NCBI GenBank assembly: GCA_015680685.1
Contig: MNCI01014752.1
Location: forward strand, 987,132-1,051,131
Length of the DNA: 64,000 bases
Reading direction: 5' to 3'
Source: Gnetum montanum
Taxonomy: Eukaryota > Streptophyta > Gnetopsida > Gnetales > Gnetaceae
Shown here: positions 36,237 to 49,388 of the stretch, piece by piece
How the letters are laid out: each line of letters starts with the position of its first letter
Numbering within the stretch: the stretch's first letter is position 1
The notes under the pieces: generated by a model
Databases searched by the model: none
The model's input: only the letters and a program-made list of their open reading frames with translations
Told to the model about the DNA's origin: nothing
Program-made: the position numbers and the translations under genes

Positions 36237-39200
36237 TCAGGTACACATGATTTGTAGATTGGTGAACTTGTTTCCATCCATGTTGGTGAGTTTGAATACC
36301 TCATTATCATATGCATTGATGAATAAGTAAGGCCCTTCCCAGTTAGCTAAGAATTTGTCCAAGTATTCACGGACTGCCTTGAGAACTAGGTCACCTTCCT
36401 TGATCGACCTCTTATGTGGATCGTGTTGATGACGTCGCTGTTGTTGTCTCTGGTACCATTTGATTTGATTGAGCTCTCGTACTCTTTCTTCCTCCACCAA
36501 GTCAAGGTCAGTGATGTGTAGATCATTATTTTAATCTTCATCGAGGAGGCTAGAGAGCGTTATCCGCAACGAGGGAACCTGTAACTCCAAAGGTAGCATA
36601 GCTTCAGATCCGTATACAAGGCTATATGATGTCTTACCTGTGGACGTTCAATGCGTTGTTCGGTATGCCCATAATGCATAGATTAACTACTCATGTCATT
36701 GTCTCTTGCTTTGATTCAACATCTTTTTGAGAACCATGATGATCATTTTATTCATAGACTCCACTTGACCATTGCTCTATGGGTAATATGGTGATGAAAA
36801 TGAGTTTTTAATACCTAGGCTTTCATAGAAGCTTTTAGTATCCATATTGCTAAACTGTGGCCCATTATCGATGACTATGATCATTGGAATACCAAAGTGG
36901 GTCACAATGTTTTCTAATATGAAATTGCAAACATGTTTAGATGTGGTTTTCCTAAGGGGAATAGCTTCTACCAATTTTGTAAAATATTCAGTCATGGTGA
37001 TAATGAAGCTATGTCCTACTAAAGATGATGGCGTTATCAGCCTAATGATGTCAAATTCCCATTTTTGGAATGGCCATGTGATTTGTGCAGTATGCAACTA
37101 ATTAGGTGGTACATGTATTAGGTTACCATGCCTTTCAAAAATGTTACATTTCCTAACCCTAGAGAAGCAATCGTACTCCATGTGTGGCTAGTAATAGCCC
37201 AAACGTTTAATTTTCGTTGCCATTTCTTTGGGTGCTATATGCCCTCCACATAGTCATTCATGAACCTGTTCCACGATTGTTTGGCCATCAACGCTACTGA
37301 CGCATGTCAACAGGATGCCTTCATAGGACCTGCAACACAATGTGTCTCTTATTAATGCATATTGCCGAGAGTGTTTTCGCACTACATCCTTTTGGGCACT
37401 TGTCAAATGTTGTGGTGGTTTGCCTTGTTGAAGATACTCTTTTATGTCATCGTACCATTTTATTACTTATGTAGTGCTGACGAACACTATGGGTATCTCA
37501 TCGAGAGCTTTGGTCATAGATTTGGCACAACTTGTTATAGAACTAGGAAATGCATGGAACATTGCGGGTGTCATGTTCAAGGCTAGTGTAGCAAGTGCAT
37601 CAACGATGGTGCTTTTGTTCCTAGGAATATGTTGCACATCTACGTTGATCAATTTTTTTAGTAAGTGTTTAGTCAGGTCATAGTATGGTTTCAAATGAGA
37701 CTCTTTGCATGCATAAACCTCTGTGACTTGATTGATTACTAACTATGAGTAACCTCAAACTACAAGATGTATGATTCTCGAAGTTAGTGTTGCCATAAGA
37801 CCTCTAAGAAGACCTTCATACTATGCCACGTTGTTGGTACAAGGGAAGTTTAATCGATAGGCAAAGGGGAGAATTTCTCTAGAAGGATACATTATGAAAG
37901 CTGTAGCACTTTCTCCTTGGGAGGTGCATGCTCCATTGAAGTACAAGATTGCATCATAGTTATCAGCATTATGTTTATGTTGTTAATATCCTCATCAGGG
38001 AATTCAGGGTTGATTGTTGCTTGATCTTGTGTCAGTGATGCAGTCAACTGATTGGCTATTGCTTGTATCTTAGTGGAGAATTGAGTAACATAGTGCAGGT
38101 CAAACTTTGCAATCTTGCCTTCCATCTAGCTATCCTACTTGATTCATAGATGTTGTTGGTGATAGCTCGAAGCACATTGTCTTTGCAAATGATATTGACT
38201 TGATTGCAAAAGAGGTAATGCCGCCACTTTTTCAAGGAAAAGATAAGGGCAAGGCATGATCTCTCCATGTCATTGTATCATTGTTCGTAGGAAATTAAGG
38301 CATGGATTAAATAGTAAATGAGGATCTTGGCTCCATCTTCTCATTTTTGGCAAAGCATGGATGCAATAGATGAATCAGATGTGGTGAGGTAGATGTAAAA
38401 AGGTTTATCGCTTTGCGGGGGATGAACTATCAATAGTTGAGCCTGCTCCATTTTTATGTTCTCAAATGCTTCTTGGCACTATTGAGTCCATTAAAAATAG
38501 ACATTCTTGCATAGTAAATGATGCATGGGTTTCAACTTGTCAGTTAGTTTTGCGATAAAGCATATGATGAATTGTAGTCTACCTTGCAGACCACATAATT
38601 CGGTAAGGTTTCTAGGTGGTTGCATGCTAGTTATTGCTTTAACCTTATCGGGGTCTACTCATATCCTTGTTTTGGAGACTACAAAGCTAAGCATTTTTCC
38701 CATTTTAACTCCAAAGACGTACTTCTTTGGGTTGAGTCTAAGGTCGTATCTAAGACAACGTTTGAGTATTAAGTCTAAGTCCTTTGCATGTTGCTCGGTT
38801 GTTTTGGACTTGACTGCGATGTCGTCTACATAATCGTTGAGCAAATCAAGCATATAATTGCTAAATATATATGTCATTGCTCATTGATATGTAGCACCTA
38901 TGTTTTTGAGACCGAATGACATCATTGTATAACAAAACGTACCCTAAGGTGTCATGAAGGTTGTCCTGAGTTGGTGTTCTGGGTTGATCCTAATTTGGTT
39001 GTATCCTGAGAATCTATCCATAAAGGATAACAATGTGTGCCCAATGGTTGAGTCAATGAGTTGATCGATACTAGCTAGTGGGAAGTCATCCTTTATAGTG
39101 GCTATGTTGAGGTCACAAAAGTCGATGCATATGCAAATGTTGTTGTTCTTCTTGGGGACTGCAACAATGTTGGATACCCAATCGGTATACTCAACAGCTC

Positions 39201-39705
39201 AGATGAAACCAGCTTGGTAGAGCTTCTTGATTTCATTATGAACTGCCAACACTACCTTAGGCTTAAAGTTTCATGCTTTTTGCTTTATTGGTGTAAGCTT
39301 TTCATTGAGGATGATGTTATGCTCGATGATGCGAGGGTCCAGTCTTGGCATATCGGTATATGACCAAGCGAATGTTTTGATGTTGTTCTTTAGCACTTGT
39401 GTAATGTCATTGCCAAGTTGTGGATTTAGTAGAGTACTCAGTTTTAATGTTTTAACTTCGCCACCAGACATAGTGATGGGGACTTCAATGAGGGGATCTT
39501 CAGTGATTTTTTCGACTTCCAAGTCCAAAGTTGTAGTCATACCCTCAAGGCAGTTTGATGTTTCTTGAGTGGATGCCACAAAATTAACATAAGTAGATGA
39601 GTCTAGATCTAAGGATTCTAGATTAATCATATTTATGGCCCCATGAGGTCCATTGATAGACAACGTTGAAAAGAGGTTCTTGCTATCCATATGCTTGTTC
39701 TTGCC
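36237..39705 (-). pseudogene. Element F pol: RT, RNase H, archaeal-type RNase H, integrase
   Basis: Collinear with G pol. An open stretch at 39690-39271 precedes reverse transcriptase and ends with LDPRIIEHNIILNEKLTPIK. Reverse transcriptase: DWVSNIVAVPKKNN, FMDRFSGYNQI and YVDDIAVKS (38820-38840). RNase H: MERSCLALIFSLKKWRHYLF (38268). Archaeal-type RNase H remains: PRNKSTIVDALATLAL (about 37630-37580). Integrase: HSFIITMTEYFTKLVEAIPL, VIDNGPQFSN, SPYYP, and a C-terminal part at 36500-36237. About 20 stops or frameshifts. Upstream, a decayed 3' splice site (ggcaag at about 39705) aligns with the intact acceptor in G. Confidence 0.85.
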
Positions 39706-41654
39706 AATTTAAACCGAGAGCACCATGAGTGAGATTTTCTTGACAAACGAGTTGCTAAATGTAAACTAGCTTCATGTAATTCACATTCTGATGAAATTAT
39801 AGAACGTATGGGTAGTTTAATGTCATACTAGGACTGCATGGTAGTTTTAGGCCTTACTGGGCCACTGGTATTTTTCGTGTAAACAATAACGTTGTGGGTT
39901 TTTATGGTTTCATGAATTTTTGGTCTTCATGTTTTTTTTTTTAATTTTGATGCTTAGGCTAAATTAACTAGAGAACACAAGAATGAGAAATAAAGATGAA
40001 AAAAATAGAATAAGCATAAAATAAAGTAGGTACATTGGACAATGGGTTTAAAAAGGGTAGAAAAAATAGAAGGGATTTAAAAGGTGCAAAGCATGAGTTA
40101 TTTTGACAAGCGTTAGTGCATGAGTGGTGAGTGTGACCAGAGAGTGTGGCATCAGTATACAGTGCAACATGAGTAATAAGAAGTGTAGGTAGCATGAGTT
40201 AGAGGGATTAGCAGCGTGAGTAATAGGAAGTGTGTGGTGTGGGAAATAGGGCAAGCCAGACAACGTGAGTAACAAGGCAGGGTGGGGCGGCATGACCATG
40301 GTATAGAGTAGCATGAGTGTGAGTAACGATGATGAAGGGAAAAGTAGAAACAAGACAATGCAAGGGGAAGAAGCAAGCTAGCTTATCGTTCATGGAGGAT
40401 AGCGAAAAACTGCTTCAACACCTTCCCCAACCCCAGATTTCATCATGGATGGGGACTCTATGCAGGTACATTTTTTGTTCTTATCATTTTATTATAGTGT
40501 GAATATTTGGCATGATCCATTAGAGCTGCCATTCTTTTCTATGTTTCAAAGTGAAAATCTTGCTGGGTTTTGGGGTTTGTATCATGGTTTTTTTGTTGTT
40601 GTGAACTTCGGGCATTGGGGACATTACTGGGATTTTGAGTTTTACCATTTTTTTTCTGGTTGTTGTGTGACGACCTAAGCATAGGTAGCATAAGGATCGG
40701 TTAGTAGTGTGAGGGTCAGACCTAAGGCATGCTCAATGTGGCAACCTAGGTCATGCCATGACGTAAGAAAATTAGGGCATGTCTCAGCATGAGTAATGAG
40801 GGCACGCCTCAACATGAGTTGTATTGCAAGGTGCGTATGGGCCCTGGCGTGAATTGCAGGGATGCAAGTGTGGCGTAGTGACCTAGGGCACACGAAAACC
40901 TATAAATTCATTTATTTTTGAATGATCAATGGGCATGGGTTGAGCATGAGCAACCCAAGGTATGCCCAGCATGAGCAGCCCAGGGTATGAGCATGGGTTC
41001 AAGGATTGAGAGGGCATGAATGCACCAAGGAAAGTGATTTTTTGGCAATTTTTTGCCTAGGCGTGAGCGCCCAAGGAAACTGTAATTTTTGTCCATTTTT
41101 TGCCTGGGCGTGAGTGCCCCAGGAAACTGCGATTTTCATGTCTGGAGCAAAACCATGATTTTTTGTCTGTGATTTTTATGTCTGCAGCAACTTGTCAGCT
41201 ACATCTACAGCGTGATTTGTGCCATTGCATGACTTACAGTGTTTGTGGGTTACAGTGTGAGCTGCATTATGAATGTTTTCCCTAGTCATGTTTTACCGTA
41301 TTATGCACTGCAGCGTGAGTTATGGAACTAGCACATGAGTGAATGAGGAAGGAGTAAATTATTTGCTTGGTGTTGTTGGTTATTTGCATCTTTTGTTTTT
41401 ACTTTCTTAGGCTAGACAGTGAATGTACATGTTTTGCATTTGCACTTGTGCATTGGTTTACTATGAAATGAATTTTTAAATGTATCCCAGCGAGCATTAG
41501 ATTCATCAAATAAACATTGATGTCCTTGTCTCATGGGGTGATCATGTGTTTGTGTTGAAGGTTATTTACTGGTTTGGTATATTTATTTATTTATTTATTT
41601 TATTTTTAGTTTATATGTTTTAAGCTACTTACCTAAGGTTCTGGCTCTATGCAG
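39706..41654. other. Element F intron part: repeats and 5' part of the antisense gene
   Basis: Between the reverse transcriptase acceptor (minus) and exon 3 of the antisense gene (plus). It holds a short decayed repeat (39830-39870) and two stretches rich in GCATGAGT/GCGTGAGT (about 40085-40330 and 40680-41340). A possible first exon starts at the ATG at 40392 and runs to a donor-like tatgcag|gtacat at about 40468. Exons 1-2 could not be aligned to those of G with confidence. An (attt)n microsatellite lies at 41583-41606. Confidence 0.45.
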
Positions 41655-43872
41655 GGGACCTAAGCCTTTTCTCCTTGTGGTTGAACTTGTTGGTGTGCTA
41701 TCTTGGTTTGGCCCTTGGGAATAGAAAATGTCTTGTTATGACATGCAGATTGGGGTGCATGTAATATGGTTTCATCCAAATGCTGGCACCTTTTTATCAT
41801 TTATTCTGCATAACTTCAACATTGTCATATGGTCTCATTTGAGTGAGCAGCTGACTCGTGATATTTCTGAGACCATGTTGCCTGGCTCAACACGAGGCAT
41901 GTTAGCTTTTGTTGTTGACATAGATGAGGGACTATATACAGTCGAGGGGGGAGCTCCTGAAGGTCCTAGATCAACACATCCTTTGACCCGTGTGTGGGGA
42001 TTACCATCTTGCAGCCATTACAATAATAGTAGCACACTTTTCCTACCTGCCATGTACATACATTATTCCAAAATCTGCCTGGAACAGTATACAAAGTAGA
42101 CAAATATGCTCTTTTATACGTGTATTAACTTTGGTTCCTTTAGCGTTATATCATTGCTTATGTATGAATACTTTTTCTTTTGCAGGCCCCGTTTTGCAGA
42201 GCATGGATTACATGAGGATGATAGTGGGCTTGCCTTAGTGTGCATAGCCTTGGAGGTGTTCATGATGGGCCCCACTCTTCGTGCTACGGTGATGGGCCAA
42301 ACCAAGGATGCTATTGTCAATTATCCCTAGAAATTCTCTAGGGCCCTTGAACGTTGTCGAGTTCGTGGCTAGCTGCATGAGGATTGGTCTCCTGATGGGA
42401 CTATTTTTCCTCAAATGGTTGATTCTGCACCAAATGTGCCTACTTCATTTGCTAATGGTAAATGGTTATGTTCTAGGCTTGGTTTTCATTTTTTGTTACA
42501 TCATTGCTTATCATATTCTTAATTTTTTACTCAGTGTCTCCTGTGTCTTTTCTACAGTGGTCATTCCCCTTGATGAGGTTACCATCATATCTGGGCGTAC
42601 TAAGGCTACTCTCTTTATGAAGTTTGGAGAGACCGAGGAGTCACAATGGTGGTTGCACAAGAAGGCTCCTAAACAAATCATTAGCCATCTTACCAATGTG
42701 GGCTTGATGGACCTATTTACTACCTTGACTCCTAACATTCCCATAACTAAAATGGTTTCCATCATTGACTATTTTAATGATGATGTCTCCTATTTTACTA
42801 CACGAGTTCTGAGAGTTAATTTGTCCTTTCACCTCACCGCCAAATTCTTTTCCAATCTTTTCGGCATACCAGCAGATGGTGCTAAGGTGGTGGTGGATAG
42901 GGGAACTAGAGAAGGCCGTGTGAGCAAGGAACTTGAAGACTAGCTAGGTGTATCATAGGGTGCTAAGGGTTTTGCCATGCAAGCCGATACTTGCTTGAAA
43001 GAGGTAAATTTTCTATACCTGCTCTATAGAGTACAAGTGTTCCCTAAGTCTTTTTCCCAAACAAGAAGTCTTGGGATTGAGTCTGCACATGTTATGCACT
43101 CAGTCTTGGAGACTAGTATGTGCTACAATTGGGCTTAGTTCCTTGTATTAGGCCTACATGGAGAGATCATTAGGCTACGTTCCAATGTTGATGCTAAATC
43201 CCATTTTACCTTCACCTTTTTTGCGGGCTATCTCTGTAGGTTTGCTATGTTCTTAGTGGTCTATGGAGATAACCATTATGTGTTAAGGGATCACTCACAG
43301 TTGTCTCGCCCCTGGATCTATCATCTATTTAACATCACTAGATTCCAAGATCCACCCGAAGGAATCAAAGAGTCAGTCTCTATCACCACAGGGGGTGCAG
43401 CTAGTCGTTCCCACCACTTGCATGATAGCTTGGCGTTGGAACCACCTAAACTACATACAACTATTAGGAGAGCTAAGTGCTTGATTCAAGAGACCGTTAG
43501 GAAGGCCAAGGCTAAGGTGAAAAGGGTTGAGCGTTCGAGAGAACCTGCAATGAGGGCGAGACCTCCAAGGGTAAGGAAGATTCGATTCATCTTGCCAGGA
43601 GCATATATGTATTTATTATTATTATTTTTTCTTTAAGTATTTTTTATCGCTTTTTGAATTTATTTGCTTATTTAAATATGCCTACCTATTATGTCATGCT
43701 AACTTTAAATTTTTTGGTGTTAATAGAGGATACCCCCGAGAGGGAAAGGGAAGAATTAGCTCCAATGGGTGAGCCTGACATGGTTATCACTGGGTGTGAT
43801 GAGGAGGAGGAAATGAGAGAAGAAGTAGTTGGGGCTATTTCCACCTTACAAGAAGAGGATGAAACTGATACC
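41655..43872 (+). pseudogene. Element F antisense spliced gene, exons 3 to 6 (first part)
   Basis: Predicted exons: 41655-42095, 42186-42457, 42558-43598 and 43727-43872 (exon 6 continues at 61020 after element G). Acceptors are good (tctatgcag, tcttttgcag, cttttctacag, gtgttaatag). Donors are GTAGAC, GTAAAT and, after exon 5, a damaged GAGCAT. Junction phases equal those of the G copy, and exon 5 has the same 1,041 nt. Exon 3 reads LLVVELVGVLSWFGP and FLSFILHNFNIVIWSHLSEQ, a catalytically dead FCP1/NIF-like HAD domain. Exon 5 shares GLMDLF, FFSNLFGIP and LSRPWIYHLFNITR with G. Several stops are present. It is antisense to F pol. Confidence 0.75.
43845..43872. repeat. 28-bp target duplication of element G, left copy
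   Basis: The stretch from cttacaagaagaggatg to actgatacc ends exactly where the 5' LTR starts. It is repeated with one mismatch at 60992-61019. Confidence 0.85.
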
Positions 43873-45302
43873 TGAAACACCGTGAAAATTACGAGTTGGC
43901 CTCAGGCAAAGATTCGCAATTCAAGCAAGAGCGCGCATCAGCTTTGTTCAAGGACAAGTTTACGCTCTATTATGCACGGCAGCGTAATGAGCGTAATAAG
44001 CTCCAAAATAGTCGAAGGCGGAGTCTAGAGAAGCACAACAGTTGGATACTTTTTCTCGTGGCGTATGGATAACTTTTCTTTACGCTCATTACGCGGCGGT
44101 GCGTACCATTGCGTATTCCATCACTAAGGCTAGACATTATTTACGCTTCGTTACGCGCGGTTGCGTAGTGAGCGTAAATTAGAAATTGTTTACGCTTCAT
44201 TACGCGCAGCTACGTAGTGAGCGTAAGACAATTTTGAGCCTATTGTTTTTATACCGGATTACGCTCATACACGCAACACAACGTGAATGAGTGTAATATA
44301 GCCTGAAAGTAATTGAAACATGCTCTACATGTACCTGCTCTTCACATGCACAACACACAAACGAGCATATTGTACGTAGTCACAGTCTGACTTAAAATGG
44401 TCATGTCAACGGAACCCGAAATATCCAGGATCCACGTCATCAGGGTTGCGTCTTTTTATGGGACCCCACAGCCTATAAATAGACCAGTTGACAAAGATAC
44501 AAAGAAAAGAAAGAAGGAGAGGAGGGCAGAAAATCAAAAGGGCAAGAGCATTTTCTGAGCAAGGAAGCACTTATCACCTTGAGCAGAGAAACAAAGAGCA
44601 ACCTTTTGGCAACTGTCGACAGTACCATCCTTCAGCAAGAACAGAGCACAGTGCGCTTGAGCCTTAGCAACAAAAGAGATCATTCCTTTGGGGAAGAGAC
44701 GACTTTCTCCATTAGCGATTGTTGTCCTAAGCAGAACCTACTCGAAGCAAAGAAGCAGAACAAGGATTATGAGATCGTCTCGCCCAGTTTGCATCTATCG
44801 GTCAGAAACAGTTGATCGGCAGATGTCAGAGCTTGACCTTCCTAGCATCCTAGCTTTGGCCTACGAGGTAGATCGAACTTCTGCCTGGACAGTTTCCTTA
44901 TTGTTTCGTGCTCATTTTTTGCATCAAGTCATTGGGGGTCTCTCCCATTGTAACATGACATAAAAATCATACGTTCTCTCAAAAATCAAAACATAGATCT
45001 TTGAAAATCACACGTTTCTCTCCTGATTAGCATTTCTTCGGCGTGCTTGAAGTTATCATTGTAGCGATCTATCCACGTCGTTTTCCTCCCATTTCACGAT
45101 CCCTCGAATCAAATCGAAGCACGCAAAGATCCGTAATCTTCATCGTTTTACTGACCCATAAGTCCTTGTCTGATCAACAAGACTGTTCAGGGTGCTGCGG
45201 ATTTCCTTTTTCCAGCATAGCCCTCACGCGGATCCGTGGTTAAAACTATATACACTGAACCTCGTTCGGTATTTCCAGCTGCTGACGTTTTCCGTCGTTA
45301 CA
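43873..45302 (+). repeat. 5' LTR of element G
   Basis: 1,430 bp, TGAAACACCG...GTCGTTACA. Three near-palindromic units of the type TTTACGCTNNNTTACGC...GCGTANTGAGCGTAA and a diverged fourth lie at 44070-44300, upstream of the TATA box. The last 119 bases (45184-45302) are absent from the 3' LTR. Confidence 0.9.
44474..44481 (+). promoter_or_regulatory. TATA box of element G 5' LTR
   Basis: cctataaatagacc, about 600 bp into the LTR. The same box stands at 60277-60284 in the 3' LTR. Confidence 0.75.
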
Positions 45303-45547
45303 GTTTTCTGGCGCTAGAAGGAGGGCCTTCAGGCTCCGATCCGAAGATTTCGGGTAGCCCTGGTAGTGATCCATACCCTAAACCATAGACGTAATACCTC
45401 TAGGGGATTCTACGGTCAATCACATGGTATAGATCAGTCGTAAGGATGATTTCTTTGAAATCCTACAAGGTAGAAAGCCTTTTTTGTGCTTTTGTTGCCA
45501 GCCATCTCTTAGATCTGATTACCAGTTACCGTTAATTTCATTGATCA
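45303..45547 (+). other. Element G 5' leader
   Basis: Untranslated leader between LTR and gag. No other feature seen. Confidence 0.6.
45309..45325 (+). promoter_or_regulatory. Primer binding site of element G
   Basis: tggcgctagaaggaggg starts six bases after the LTR end. The TGG start fits complementarity to a tRNA CCA end. I cannot name the tRNA with certainty; it is clearly not the Asp-type site of elements B and C. Confidence 0.65.
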
Positions 45548-47956
45548 ATGGATTCCTTGTACACAGCCACAACTGCCACGGTCCCTACCGATCTGAGTGC
45601 CGCACCTATGAATCCTATGGCGGTCACAGGACCAGCTCCTGGTGCAACGGGATCTCAGGGACCATTGCGCCGTTTGTTGAGGCTCCAGGGAAAAGAACCT
45701 ATCTTCATGGTTATAACCCCTGAAGAATACAACTTCATATGCGTTAAGATCCAGGCGAGGCTGGCTCTTAGCCGAGCCGAGCTTGAAGCGAAACGAAACT
45801 TTGAGGTGCTCCACCAAGGGGGCTATGATTTTAAGCCAATAGCTTATGACATAATTCCCTTGACTGAACACCAACACAAACTTATCACACAATTGATCAT
45901 GGCCAAAGGCCAGGCTTCACAAGCTGTGGTGGAACCCCAGCATGGGGAGGAGGAAGAGGATGAATTTGCGGCCCAGTCGGAGCATTCATTCCATACTCTG
46001 GAACCTTTGTTCCATACTCTGAGCCCCCAAACGTATATAAATCCCGTGTTTCCTTTCAATGGAGAAGCCGCACCTCTTGACCCAGCCATGACCGCGCAGA
46101 CGTATTTCCCTGCCATGCCGCAGGCCAATGCGCAGTTGTCTGGGTTGCAAGCGCAAATACCGCACAATAACACAGGGGTGGTTCCGTCACCACGGGTACT
46201 TAGCATCCCAGTGGTGATCCCGGCGACCACAGTGCTCCACTTCATCCCTCAGATACAATCCCACAATGTATCTATAACGCGTCCGGCCTAGACCATGTGG
46301 CTTCCGCATCCGCAAACCCAACAAATCACTGTAGTCACTCAGCCACAAACATACATCCAATAGCCTACCGCAGGTCAGTGGGCCAACCCAGCGACGCAAT
46401 ATGCTCCGTCTGTGGTGTACGGCGTGCAGCCCCTAGTTGCACCTGTAACACAAGTTCCACATAGGATCCCGCAGTACACCTATCCCTACCTTGCACAGTA
46501 GGTGACAGCTAACCCCTTGGCGCAAGCCAGTGGGTGGTGGTCTTCGTAGGCTCCCTTGCTTGCTGGGATCCCTGCCCCACAAGCAGCCAGTCAACCCATT
46601 CCGTCGTTTCCGTTCCCTCGCGCCGCCCTCCCGGTCCAACCTCCTATGCCTTCTGCATAGGCACCTCCATCAACAGGTCTGGGCCAAGCTTTCCAGCTGA
46701 TACAAACTCTTACTGAGGAGGTTTGATGCCTCAACGCCGCTGGATCTGATGCTATTCAGATCATGGACTTTTATCAGGATGATCCGATTAGTCCAGCGGT
46801 CCCTATGCTGTTGTTACCGCCAGGGATGTCCCTCTCTCATTTCACCAAATACAATGGGGAGGGGGATCCCAACGCTTACTTAGTCACCTTTCGATCTGAA
46901 TCCTTGTTGCTTCAATAGTGGCCACATACAATTATCAGACTCTTTGCAATGTCATTAACAAGGAAAGCTTTGGACTGGTACCGAGCCCTCCCACGCTCTT
47001 CCATCTCAACCTTGGAAGAGCTACTGACCCAATTTGTGACCCGCTTCAAATACAACCTGAAGCCAGAAGTCATGTTGGATCATCTCATGGGGGTGAAACC
47101 CGCTCAATCCCATCCAAAAGTTTATACAGCGTTGGAATGCTACCTTGAATGAGATCCGCGAGCCGATCGTGGACTCACATATGTTGGCTATGTTCAAGGG
47201 AGCAGTCAATGACTTCATTAAGTCAAAGCTGTACTACCTTTCCCTAAGTAATTTACATCAGGTCTTCATATAAGTTAGGAGCATCCAAGATGCTGCGGAG
47301 GCCAGCAAAGACCCAGCGTATGTCGCTTACCGGAATGCACACAATAAGGCCAAAGACAAGGGTAAGGCGGCAACAACGACAGTAGCCGCGCTGACTGAAA
47401 GCACAAAGAACAAGAATAAGAAGATGCCCACAACAGCGCCTCCCGAGGCCATGGCTGGTGCCAGCACTAGCCAAGCCACAACTGCCCCTGAAGGCTCCCC
47501 CCAACTAAAGTCAAATTTTGAGTGTAAAGATCGTTCAAAATATGCGGCTTTACCTGTGAAACATTCTGAACTGTTGAAACAGCTGTTAGCGGCAGGGCAC
47601 ATTCAACCTAAGAAGGTGTCCGAGGAAGCTCTGAAGCGTCACAGACGTCACTGTGAACTGCTGAAAGACCCTTCTTTAGCCCTACCTAACGAACCAGCAG
47701 TCCCGAGATCTTTCAGGCTGGACCGTTTCTGTGACTACCACTAGATGTGTGGCCACGACACAGATTACTGCTGGGCGTTAAAGGACGACATTCAACACAT
47801 GATCAACGAAGGTCATCTAAAATTAGACATTAGTAGCCCGACGCATCCAGAAAACCAAACACTGCATGTATATAAGGACCCGTTGAACGCAAACTACGAT
47901 CCTTATACAATCACTGTGGTGAGTACGGACGACGAGCGTAAGGGACCGCCAAAATA
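45548..47956 (+). pseudogene. Element G gag
   Basis: Start at the ATG at 45548 (MDSLYTATTATVPTD), with 247 open codons to 46291, then Gln/Pro/Ala-rich sequence with several stops. The capsid motif ALDWYRALPRSSISTLEELL lies at about 46970-47030. A frameshift near 47110 is followed by a further readable stretch. A Tat-type knuckle, CDYH, stop, MCGHDTDYCWALK with IQHMINEGHLKLD, is at about 47730-47830. In Tat elements this C-x2-H...GH...C motif ends gag. The product would form particles that package element RNA. Broken by about eight stops and one frameshift. Confidence 0.8.
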
Positions 47957-49388
47957 GCCTTTTGTCTTGCGCGTGCCCGCCAGCTCACCAAGGGGACCGA
48001 CTACTTCATCGGCAACCAGTGGGGTCTCATGACCACCTTCCATCATACAGGCACCCTCCCAGGTACGCCCTCAATCACGCGGCAACACTCAAGCCACGGC
48101 TCTGTCCGCGCCCATGCCTAGAGCGCCCTTCATTATCAGGGCACCAAAACCACGAACTGCTCCTCTCACGCAGGGGCAGACCTCTAGTCAAAATAACTAG
48201 TCATCGCCTCCTAAGCGAAAGGAGGAGGACACTACAATTAATGTAACAAAAGACCACGTTACGCTCGGCTTTCCTAAGCCTAGGCCCCTGGCCTCTATGC
48301 CTTTGTCTATGCCTTAGAAGCAGGCTAAAGGTATAGAAACGTAGCCACCTTCTCTTGGCAGGACAAAGAACGACCCTCCCACTGACACCGCTTCGCCTCG
48401 AGAGATCCGTCTCTTGGGCCGAATGGAGGAGGACAAGGGGGATAAACAACCCGGCCAAGAGAAGGACCTCCTCGATGCATTCACGCAAGTCAAATAAGAT
48501 CTTAAGCAAAAGAACACAACGTTGAGCCTGTACGACTTACTGATGATGTCTCGAGAACACCGTGAGGCTATGGTACGCATGCTGACATCCATATCAGTGG
48601 ATGGCAACCTACCAGCAGAAGAGGAAGCGATGCACGCTGTCATGTTTCCTTCCGAAGTTGAACAACCCAAGCCTACCTCGCTAACCTTTCTTGACGAGTC
48701 CGTCAAAGATGACCCGGAGAAATGTCAAGTAATGACTGAGCCTATGTTCATTACCATTCGAGTCGACCAGTACCGGATCCGGAGGGTGCACATGGATGAT
48801 GGCGCGGCTGCTAACGTTGTTCCTTATTCCATAGTGGATAGGTTGGGCTTGGTCGACCAGATCACTCCCACGATGACAGCCTGCGTAAAATCATTCAACG
48901 GAGCACGGGTTCAAGTCAAGGGAACGATGCGTATTGAGTTTGTGGCGGGGGATCAATTCCCAACCGAAGCCACATTCTTAGTCGTCGAGGAGATACCTGG
49001 TTTCAACTTGATCTTAGGGAGGTCGTGGTAAGCCCAGCTGAGGGCGATTTCGTCACCGATACACCAAGAGATACACCTACCCTACGCCGAGGGGGAGGTC
49101 ATCATACGCAGCGACGAGGTCACCCCCAGGACCGTCAATAACATTGAAGAAGAACGAGGTTCAGAGATTGAAACAACTGACGATCAGTCTCATTTTCAAG
49201 CCCCTAAACAAACCGACAACAATGACAACAGTCTAGCCTGGGCCGACCTACCATTTCCAGATGACAGCGAAGAGGAGTCAAACCACAAGCCTCCTTGCCC
49301 TTACGCAGCGCTTAACATAAAAGCCGTTAGGAGACAATTGCGTATCGATGGTTGGACAATGGTCTTCTGCGTACACAACCATTCTTTT
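47957..49388 (+). pseudogene. Element G protease region, ending at a predicted splice donor
   Basis: A linker with frameshifts leads into 169 open codons (48522-49028). The retropepsin core VHMDDGAAANVVPYSIVDRL has DDG where DSG or DTG is usual in active proteases. It ends with FNLILGRSW. After one stop (TAA at 49029) the same frame stays open to HNHSF at 49388, where gtaagt forms a consensus 5' splice site in phase 0. The frame beyond the donor stops at once. F has the same domain (63700-63957). Confidence 0.8.

Noticed and set aside
40048-40393. Several overlapping minus-strand frames rich in Leu, His and Thr
   Set aside because: They are translations of the GCATGAGT repeat array in three frames.
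42511-42765. Minus-strand frame in F opposite exon 5
   Set aside because: Shadow of the plus-strand exon, which has the homologue in G.
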